Shown: positions 5,261 to 10,021 of the stretch, piece by piece
How positions within the stretch are numbered: the stretch's first letter is position 1
Layout: every line of letters starts with the position of its first letter
From: Microcaldota archaeon
Lineage (GTDB): Archaea > Micrarchaeota > Micrarchaeia > Micrarchaeales > CABMGC01
Length of the DNA stretch: 10,021 bases
Assembly: GCA_027328265.1 (NCBI GenBank)
Contig: DAHVVD010000053.1
Coordinates: 1-10,021, forward strand
Direction of reading: 5' to 3'
Notes under the pieces: model-generated
Told to the model about the DNA's origin: nothing
Database searches by the model: none
Seen by the model: only the letters and a program-made list of their open reading frames with translations
Program-made: the position numbers and the translations under genes

Positions 5261-6559
5261 TTGAAGAGCAGGTACAGGAGCCACTACATCGGGGAACTCG
5301 ACGAGGGTATGAATGGAAAGGAAGTAACGCTCTCAGGATGGGTCCACGAGGTCAGGGACATAGGCAGCGTAATCTTCCTGCTACTCAGGGACCACACAGG
5401 CATAATACAGGTTACGGCAAAGAAGGGCGTGGTTGATGAAGGCATAATCAAGGCCATGAGCATGCCCAAGGAAAGTGTCGTCATGGTAAAGGGCATGGTC
5501 AAGGACAACAAGATAGCAAAGAAAGGCTATGAGATAATACCAACTGAGATCATAAACCTCAATCCTCTTTCATCAAACATACCGTTCGAGACAACAGGAA
5601 AGGTTCCTGCAGACCTTGACGTGAGGCTTGACTACAGATATATTGACCTTAGAAGGCTTGAGACTTCAGCAATCTTCAACATAGAGTCGACGATACTTGG
5701 AGGCTTTAGGGAATGTCTCATGAAGGAGGGTTTCGGAGAGTTCAGACCGCCTTCCCTGGTCAAAGAGGCTACAGAAGGCGGAGCAGAGGTCTTCAAGGTT
5801 AATTATTTCGGCGAGACAGCCTACCTCGCGCAGTCGCCGCAGCTCTACAAGCAGCTTGCAGTGATAGGCGGCTTCGACCGCGTCTTCTGCGTGACTCCTG
5901 TCTTTCGAGCTGAGAAGTCGAATACTACTTACCACCTCAACGAGATAACGCAGATGGACATCGAGATGGGCTTCGCAGACCATGACGATGCGATAGACAT
6001 GCTTGAGTACACGATCGAGGAGATAATCAAGGGGGTCCAGAAGAAAAACAAGGGAGACCTAGAGAAGCTTGGCGTAGAGCTCAAGAGCGCCAAGGTAACC
6101 GAAGTGGAATACAAGAACGCGGTTAAGAAGCTCAACGAGAACGGGCACAAGATGGAGCTTGGTGAGGACTTCAACCGAGATGCCGAGGCGCTCCTGGCTA
6201 AGCTATATGGAAATCTGCTGATAGTCAGGGAGTACCCGACTGCGGTGCGCGCCTTCTACAGCATGCCGAACGAGAAGGATCCGTTCTACTGCCACAGTTA
6301 CGATTTCATCTACGGCGGCCTCGAGATTGCAAGCGGTGCACAGCGTATCCACTCAGCTGAACTGCTTGAGACTGCGCTCAAGTCGAGAGGAGAGGATCCG
6401 AAGGAGTTCGAATTCTACATAAACGCCTTCAGACAGGGCGCGCCGCCTCACGCTGGCTGGTCGATAGGGTTGGAGAGGCTAGGAATGAAGATCTCAGGAA
6501 AGGATAATATTAAGGAGTGCGCTATGTTCCCTAGGGACAGGAAGCGCCTGGTGCCGTGA
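5261..6559 (+). CDS. aspS: Aspartyl-tRNA synthetase (archaeal type, class IIb)
   Basis: It charges tRNA-Asp with aspartate in the cytoplasm. At 432 residues it is the usual archaeal length, with no bacterial GAD insertion. The N-terminal OB-fold anticodon domain (1-105) begins RSHYIGEL and contains SGWVHEVRD. The class II core shows TEGGAEVF (171-178), AQSPQLYKQ (190-198), motif 2 FRAEKSNTTYHLNE (215-228) and motif 3 GWSIGLERLGM (399-409). The end FPRDRKRLVP is typical. The TTG start follows GGTG. In the OB-fold, His29 stands where the strictly tRNA-Asp-specific Thermococcus enzyme has Trp26, a substitution known from non-discriminating enzymes that also charge tRNA-Asn, while Lys87 matches its Lys85, so specificity is uncertain. 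It is the first gene of a tight operon: the kinase gene starts four bases after its stop. Confidence 0.95.
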   Translation: MKSRYRSHYIGELDEGMNGKEVTLSGWVHEVRDIGSVIFLLLRDHTGIIQVTAKKGVVDEGIIKAMSMPKESVVMVKGMVKDNKIAKKGYEIIPTEIINLNPLSSNIPFETTGKVPADLDVRLDYRYIDLRRLETSAIFNIESTILGGFRECLMKEGFGEFRPPSLVKEATEGGAEVFKVNYFGETAYLAQSPQLYKQLAVIGGFDRVFCVTPVFRAEKSNTTYHLNEITQMDIEMGFADHDDAIDMLEYTIEEIIKGVQKKNKGDLEKLGVELKSAKVTEVEYKNAVKKLNENGHKMELGEDFNRDAEALLAKLYGNLLIVREYPTAVRAFYSMPNEKDPFYCHSYDFIYGGLEIASGAQRIHSAELLETALKSRGEDPKEFEFYINAFRQGAPPHAGWSIGLERLGMKISGKDNIKECAMFPRDRKRLVP

Positions 6560-6563
6560 TTGA

Positions 6564-7052
6564 ATGGATTTGCAAATAGAATACGTAGGTGTTGAGAAGG
6601 ACGAAGAGACACAGGTTATCCTGGGCCATGCCGGCTTCATAAAGGCTGTAGAGGATATCTACGAGGCGATGATTGGCTCGGTGCCAGGAGTGAAGTTCGG
6701 CATCGCCTTCTCGGAGGCGAGTGGAGCCTTGCTTGTCAGGAGCGATGGCAACGATCCGAACCTCATAAAGATGGCTGAGGAGAGCATGATGAGAATCTCA
6801 GCTGGCCATACTTTCATAATCCTCTTCAAGAGTGCATATCCGATAAACGTCATGAATAGCGTAAAGAATGTGCCAGAAGTTGCAAGGGTGTATTGTGCAA
6901 CAGCGAATCCTTTAACAGTCCTTGTTGGAAATTCAGACAGGATGAGGTCGGTGATTGGGGTGGTGGACGGGTTGCCTCCAAGAGGGGTTGAAAGTGACGA
7001 GGAGAAAGAGAAGAGGCACAAGCTGCTCAGGGATCTCGGCTACAAGAGATGA
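6564..7052 (+). CDS. Adenosine-specific kinase (DUF355 family)
   Basis: A 162-residue protein, the full length of the adenosine-specific kinase family (Pfam DUF355, PF04008; the Pyrobaculum protein PAE2307 is the studied member), thought to bind or phosphorylate adenosine. The family's conserved blocks are all present in order: ILGHAGFIKAVEDIYEAM (19-36), VPGVKFGIAFSEASG (40-54), SAGHTFIILF (79-88), NSVKNVPEVARVYCATANP (97-115), and GVVDGLPPRGVES (132-144), ending in the usual DLGYKR. I see no signal peptide or membrane segment, so it is cytoplasmic. It sits four bases after aspS and twelve before endoQ. The biochemical role of this family is thinly documented, so the enzyme name is less certain than the family. 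Confidence 0.88.
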   Translation: MDLQIEYVGVEKDEETQVILGHAGFIKAVEDIYEAMIGSVPGVKFGIAFSEASGALLVRSDGNDPNLIKMAEESMMRISAGHTFIILFKSAYPINVMNSVKNVPEVARVYCATANPLTVLVGNSDRMRSVIGVVDGLPPRGVESDEEKEKRHKLLRDLGYKR

Positions 7053-7064
7053 AGAGCAAGTAGC

Positions 7065-9401
7065 ATGAGATACATAGCTGACCTACACGTCCATTCAAAA
7101 TATGCAGGAGCGTGCAGCGATGCTCTCACTCTCGAAAACATAAACCAGGCAGCTATCGAGAAGGGGATAAACATAATCGGGACTGGAGACTTCATGCATC
7201 CCAACTGGCTCTCAGAAATAAAATCCAAGCTTGAATACGACAACGGAGTATACAAGCTAAAGGGCAGGAATTCTGTGAATTTCATACTCAGCTCGGAGGT
7301 CTGCACCATATTCAACGATGGGAAGGGCTTCAAGAAAGTTCACAACTGCCTTCTTGCCCCTGACATCGGCACAGTGGAGAGGATAAGCGAAGAGATAAAG
7401 AAGTTCGGAAATCTGAAGAGCGATGGAAGGCCAATGCTGAGCGTGAGCCTCAGCGAATTCACCGAGATAATACACAGTATAGGCAAGGAGATATTCGTCT
7501 TTCCTGCTCATGCCTGGACTCCGTGGTACGGGGTGTTCGGCTCTTATGGGTTTGGCTCACTGAAGGAGGCATACGAAGACCAGGCAATGCACATAAAAGC
7601 TATAGAAACCGGATTGTCTTGTTATGATATAAAAACAGAAGTGTTGACAGAAAATGGATGGAAAAAATTTACTGAAATTTCGTTTAAAGACAAGGTATGC
7701 AGTTTAAATCCAAAAACAACAAAAATAGAATTTCAAAGACCTACTAAAATTTGGAAGTATAAATACAAAGGTAAAATGTACATGCTGAAGACAAAAAGAG
7801 TAGACTTACTAGTCACACCTAACCATAGACTCTTTTATACACCATTTGCTTCACACAGAAAGAAAAAAATATTTTATCTTAAAGATACAGAAACGCTTTT
7901 TGGAAAATCAAAAACTCTTAAAAAGGACGGCATTTGGGTTGGGAAAACAATTGACTATTTCGAATTACCTAAAGTAAAAATAAGACATGGTAGTAAATAT
8001 TACTCCGGTTTTAGAAAAAAAGGAAAACAATTGTTGCCTATATTACCTTGGTTAAAATTTTTAGGTTTTTGGATAGCTGAAGGTAATACCTCAAATGGAA
8101 ATTCTGGCGATTATGATGTTGTGGTAAGCAATACTAATCAATCACTTCTTTCAGAAATGAAAAAACTACTTGAAGAGATGGGGTTCAATCCGCTTTTGCT
8201 TAAAAGCGGAACATGCCCTCAATTGCTGGTGAGAAATTTTCAATTGTTTAGTTATCTTAGTAGGTTTGGTAAATCTTATAACAAATATATACCAAAGGAA
8301 ATCAAAAACCTGTCTAAAGAGTATCTATCGGTATTTTTTGAATATTATATAAAAGGGGATGGTCACATATATGGTAGGTCTGGAAAGGGGCTTTCCGCTA
8401 CAACAAATTCAATGAAGTTAAGAGATGACCTTCAAGAAATAGCCTTGAAAATGGGGATATCTGCCTATTACAAAGCGGGCATTAAAAAGGGCAAGCCCCT
8501 TGTTTCTTTAGGCAAAGGACAATATAAAGCATCTCATGATGTTTGGGTAATATACTTTATTAGAAGAAATCTACATAGTATAATCCCTTCTCAGGTTAAA
8601 AAACAGAAACAGATAGAAAAATGGTCTAACTTCAATAGTAATGTTTACTGTGTGACTGTACCTAATGGTGTTATTTATATTAGAAGAAATGGTATCCCAA
8701 TTTGGTGTGGAAATTCAGATCCTGCAATGAATTGGACAGTTTCTGCACTAGACAAAATAGTCCTTATCTCGGGAAGCGATGCACACTCACTGCCTAAGTT
8801 GGGAAGGGAAGCAGTTGTCTTCAGCTCTGAAGAGGTTCCCACTTACGACAATCTTATTAGGTGCATAACCGAGAAAAAGCTTGACTTCACTGTGGAGTTC
8901 TTCCCTGAAGAGGGCAAATACCATTATGACGGACATAGGAACTGCGGAGTCTCCTTCACCCCTGACGAAGCGAAGAAGTACAATGGCGTCTGCCCTGTAT
9001 GCAGGAAAAAGCTGACAATGGGAGTAATGCACAGGGTCGAGGAGCTGGCAGACAGGGAGGAAGGCTTCAGACCGAGTGGTGCCGTTCCTTTCGTCAATGC
9101 TGTTCCACTGATCGAGATCGTTGCGTACGTGAGCAAGAAGTCGGTCTCCTCGACCTCTGTAAAGGAGAGCTACAGCAAACTGATAAAAGAGTTCGGCACT
9201 GAGTTCAACGTTCTTCTAAATGCAAGCACTGACCAAATAGCTAATGTGGACAAGGAGCTTGCGAAGGCGATAGGCAATGTCCGGGAGAAGAAGGTAAACA
9301 TTACTCCAGGGTATGATGGCGTCTTCGGTGTCGTTGACATACTTAACAGGAATCAGCCTAAGAAAAGATCTGGCATGCAGAAGAGCATGTCGGACTTCTG
9401 A
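7065..9401 (+). CDS. Endonuclease Q (PHP-fold nuclease for deaminated DNA), intein-containing precursor
   Basis: EndoQ nicks DNA 5' of hypoxanthine, uracil, xanthine and abasic sites. The 778-residue precursor is a 413-residue EndoQ plus a 365-residue intein (residues 186-550). PHP metal ligands are visible before the intein (Asp6, His8, His10 in ADLHVHSKY; GTGD, Asp42; Glu78; PAHAWTPW, His149) and after it (SGSDAHSLPKLGRE, Asp572 and His574), so the intein splits the active site. The zinc knuckle has Cys627 and Cys643/Cys646, with His624 where Thermococcus EndoQ has Cys. The downstream region VEELADREEGFRP ... VNAVPLIEIVAYV matches the EndoQ C-terminal domain. The extreme C-terminus QKSMSDF resembles a PCNA-binding PIP box. 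The ATG at 7065 gives the expected MRYIADLHVHS start. It is last in the aspS operon, and its stop directly abuts the convergent pilin gene. Confidence 0.9.
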   Translation: MRYIADLHVHSKYAGACSDALTLENINQAAIEKGINIIGTGDFMHPNWLSEIKSKLEYDNGVYKLKGRNSVNFILSSEVCTIFNDGKGFKKVHNCLLAPDIGTVERISEEIKKFGNLKSDGRPMLSVSLSEFTEIIHSIGKEIFVFPAHAWTPWYGVFGSYGFGSLKEAYEDQAMHIKAIETGLSCYDIKTEVLTENGWKKFTEISFKDKVCSLNPKTTKIEFQRPTKIWKYKYKGKMYMLKTKRVDLLVTPNHRLFYTPFASHRKKKIFYLKDTETLFGKSKTLKKDGIWVGKTIDYFELPKVKIRHGSKYYSGFRKKGKQLLPILPWLKFLGFWIAEGNTSNGNSGDYDVVVSNTNQSLLSEMKKLLEEMGFNPLLLKSGTCPQLLVRNFQLFSYLSRFGKSYNKYIPKEIKNLSKEYLSVFFEYYIKGDGHIYGRSGKGLSATTNSMKLRDDLQEIALKMGISAYYKAGIKKGKPLVSLGKGQYKASHDVWVIYFIRRNLHSIIPSQVKKQKQIEKWSNFNSNVYCVTVPNGVIYIRRNGIPIWCGNSDPAMNWTVSALDKIVLISGSDAHSLPKLGREAVVFSSEEVPTYDNLIRCITEKKLDFTVEFFPEEGKYHYDGHRNCGVSFTPDEAKKYNGVCPVCRKKLTMGVMHRVEELADREEGFRPSGAVPFVNAVPLIEIVAYVSKKSVSSTSVKESYSKLIKEFGTEFNVLLNASTDQIANVDKELAKAIGNVREKKVNITPGYDGVFGVVDILNRNQPKKRSGMQKSMSDF
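7620..8714 (+). mobile_element. Intein with LAGLIDADG homing endonuclease inserted in EndoQ
   Basis: This 365-residue in-frame insertion begins at Cys186 (after ETGLS) and ends at Asn550, before Ser551. Splicing motifs are in place: block A CYDIKTEVLTENGWKKFTEI, block B TPNH (Thr251, His254), block F NVYCVTVPNGVIYIRRNG, and block G PIWCGN followed by Ser. The nucleophiles Cys1, terminal Asn and +1 Ser are all present; the penultimate residue is Gly rather than the common His. The nuclease part has two LAGLIDADG-type helices, KFLGFWIAEG (331-340, Glu339) and FFEYYIKGDG (424-433, Asp432), with both acidic residues kept, so homing activity is plausible. By hand count GC is 17/60 (7681-7740) and 20/60 (7921-7980), against 27/60 and 30/60 in the extein at 7381-7440 and 9241-9300. 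AAA replaces AAG as the main Lys codon. These point to recent acquisition. Confidence 0.92.
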
Positions 9402-9878
9402 TTATCTTGCGATTTTGACGTTTATCGTTCCGTAGATCTGGTTGGGGAAGCCTGTGCTGACATCGGTGTAGTTCACTGCAACGTACCCGATGAAAGGCTG
9501 GTTGACCCTGCCGCTGAAAGCTGTCTTGTACTGGTAGCACTGCACGCCGAATGTTGAGTTTGTGCCTATTGGCATGTACACTTGGGGAGTGATCGTATTG
9601 ACAGGTATGTAGGTTGAGTTTGAGTTGCATCCCATCGCGGTTATGTTTATTGGAGTGGCTGTGGTCTGGAGTATATTTATGTAAAGCATGCCGTTCTGCA
9701 CCATGTAGTAGTTTATGCAGCTGAAGCCAGCCTCGAGCTCGCATGTCTGGCTTGCTGAGCCTGCGGGATTGAAGACTCCGAGAGCGAAAAGTGCGGCTCC
9801 TATTATGGCGAGTATCAGTATTGCCCAGCTGTAGGTCATGAGGTACTCCATAGCAGACTGGAGTTTCGCCTGGCTCAT
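9402..9878 (-). CDS. Class III signal peptide (pilin/archaellin-like) surface protein
   Basis: A 158-residue secreted or surface protein. The N-terminus KLQSAMEYLMTYSWAILILA is a class III signal peptide, with Gln, Ser and Glu-Tyr-Leu before the hydrophobic helix, as cut by the archaeal preflagellin/prepilin peptidase. The SAMEYLMTY form is especially frequent in Micrarchaeota and related DPANN archaea. After the helix (17-36) comes a beta-rich extracellular domain with four Cys (46, 54, 84, 114; possibly two disulfides) and four N-x-S/T sites (Asn78, 87, 107, 136) that may be glycosylated. I chose ATG at 9878 because it gives the normal short basic leader; ATGs at 9938 and 9929 would add 17-20 residues encoded through a hairpin. 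It could be a minor pilin or a pilin-anchored surface protein. Its stop directly abuts the stop of endoQ. Confidence 0.75.
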   Translation of the reverse strand: MSQAKLQSAMEYLMTYSWAILILAIIGAALFALGVFNPAGSASQTCELEAGFSCINYYMVQNGMLYINILQTTATPINITAMGCNSNSTYIPVNTITPQVYMPIGTNSTFGVQCYQYKTAFSGRVNQPFIGYVAVNYTDVSTGFPNQIYGTINVKIAR

Positions 9879-9891
9879 AAATGTGACATCT

Positions 9892-9912
9892 CTCCCAACT
9901 GAAGGTTGGGAG
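9892..9912 (-). promoter_or_regulatory. Perfect hairpin in the leader of the pilin-like gene
   Basis: CTCCCAAC (9892-9899) and GTTGGGAG (9905-9912) are exact reverse complements with a five-base loop. In the minus-strand transcript the 3' arm of the hairpin holds GGGAG, the only ribosome-site-like sequence before the ATG at 9878, so folding could hide it. A regulatory role is inferred. Confidence 0.4.
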
Positions 9913-9948
9913 CTTCCTTTCTCATACATGGACTGCACCAGAAAGGCT

Positions 9949-9958
9949 GTTTTTTACA
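9949..9958 (-). promoter_or_regulatory. TATA-like element of the pilin-like gene
   Basis: On the minus strand TGTAAAAAAC lies about 70 bases before the chosen ATG. Transcription from about 25 bases downstream would include the leader hairpin. The match to a TATA box is fair only. Confidence 0.3.
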
Positions 9959-9962
9959 GTTC

Positions 9963-10021
9963 TCAGTTCATCGAGAGTCGCCTCGCTTTGAGGTCTTGCA
10001 TTCTCTTCCTGAGCGTGACTT
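9963..10021 (-). CDS. Possible gene end, unrecognised (partial at right edge)
   Basis: From the right edge the minus strand reads VTLRKRMQDLKARRLSMN and then stops at TGA (9963-9965). The Arg/Lys-rich content and the AGG, AGA, AAG and CTC codons resemble the neighbours. Another minus-strand frame is also open across most of this stretch, so the choice is uncertain. The fragment is too short to name a product. Confidence 0.25.
   Translation of the reverse strand, partial: VTLRKRMQDLKARRLSMN

Noticed and set aside
7620..8714. Group I or II intron, or an independent inserted gene, in endoQ
   Set aside because: The frame runs through without a stop, and protein splicing motifs with Cys, Asn and Ser at the junctions mark it as an intein. 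No separate start with a ribosome site was seen.
9892..9912. Hairpin as a terminator for plus-strand transcription from endoQ
   Set aside because: It lies about 490 bases past the endoQ stop, inside the upstream part of an opposing gene, and no T-run follows on the plus strand.
9879..9938. N-terminal extension of the pilin-like protein from ATG at 9938
   Set aside because: The extra 20 residues are hydrophilic, are encoded through the hairpin, and would put the class III signal peptide far from the N-terminus, unlike the family.
1..10021. CRISPR array or insertion sequence
   Set aside because: No spaced repeats, transposase frame or terminal inverted repeats were seen; the only direct repeats are the 10-bp pair at 5201-5220 and the Alba duplication.

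Overview
The window comes from an archaeal chromosome. The evidence is an archaeal-type TopA, Alba chromatin protein, archaeal-type AspRS, TrmI, EndoQ, TATA-box promoters with GGTG ribosome sites, and a pilin-like protein with a class III signal peptide of the SAMEYLMTY type. That pilin signature, the compact packing, the heavy AGA/AGG and ATA codon use and several reduced or fused proteins make a DPANN lineage such as Micrarchaeota the best guess. The lineage is inferred, not proven.

Left part (1-1620): the end of an MscS-like mechanosensitive channel lies on the plus strand. On the minus strand two four-helix EamA/SMR-type subunits (974-1333, then 634-966) resemble the ArnE/ArnF flippase pair. 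A divergent promoter region separates them from a small two-helix membrane protein (1396-1614).

Middle (1620-5165): the small membrane protein is followed almost without a gap by topA (DNA topoisomerase I) and then by an overlapping tRNA m1A methyltransferase gene (TrmI family) that lacks the usual N-terminal domain. After about 160 non-coding bases comes a protein made of two Alba domains fused in tandem.

Right part (5166-9401): a promoter region with a perfect 10-bp tandem repeat leads into a tight three-gene operon: aspartyl-tRNA synthetase (TTG start), adenosine-specific kinase (DUF355 family) and endonuclease Q. EndoQ, a PHP-fold nuclease for deaminated DNA bases, is interrupted by a 365-residue intein with a LAGLIDADG homing endonuclease. 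The intein is much more AT-rich than its host gene and splits the metal-binding site, so EndoQ should need protein splicing to be active. This is the most notable item in the window.

Right edge (9402-10021): a minus-strand class III signal peptide (pilin-like) protein abuts endoQ stop to stop and has a perfect hairpin in its leader. A possible minus-strand gene end lies at the edge.

Between them the genes cover DNA topology and packaging (TopA, Alba), repair (EndoQ), tRNA charging and modification (AspRS, TrmI), and the envelope (MscS, ArnE/F-like pair, pilin). Only the topA-trmI and aspS-kinase-endoQ runs look like true operons.
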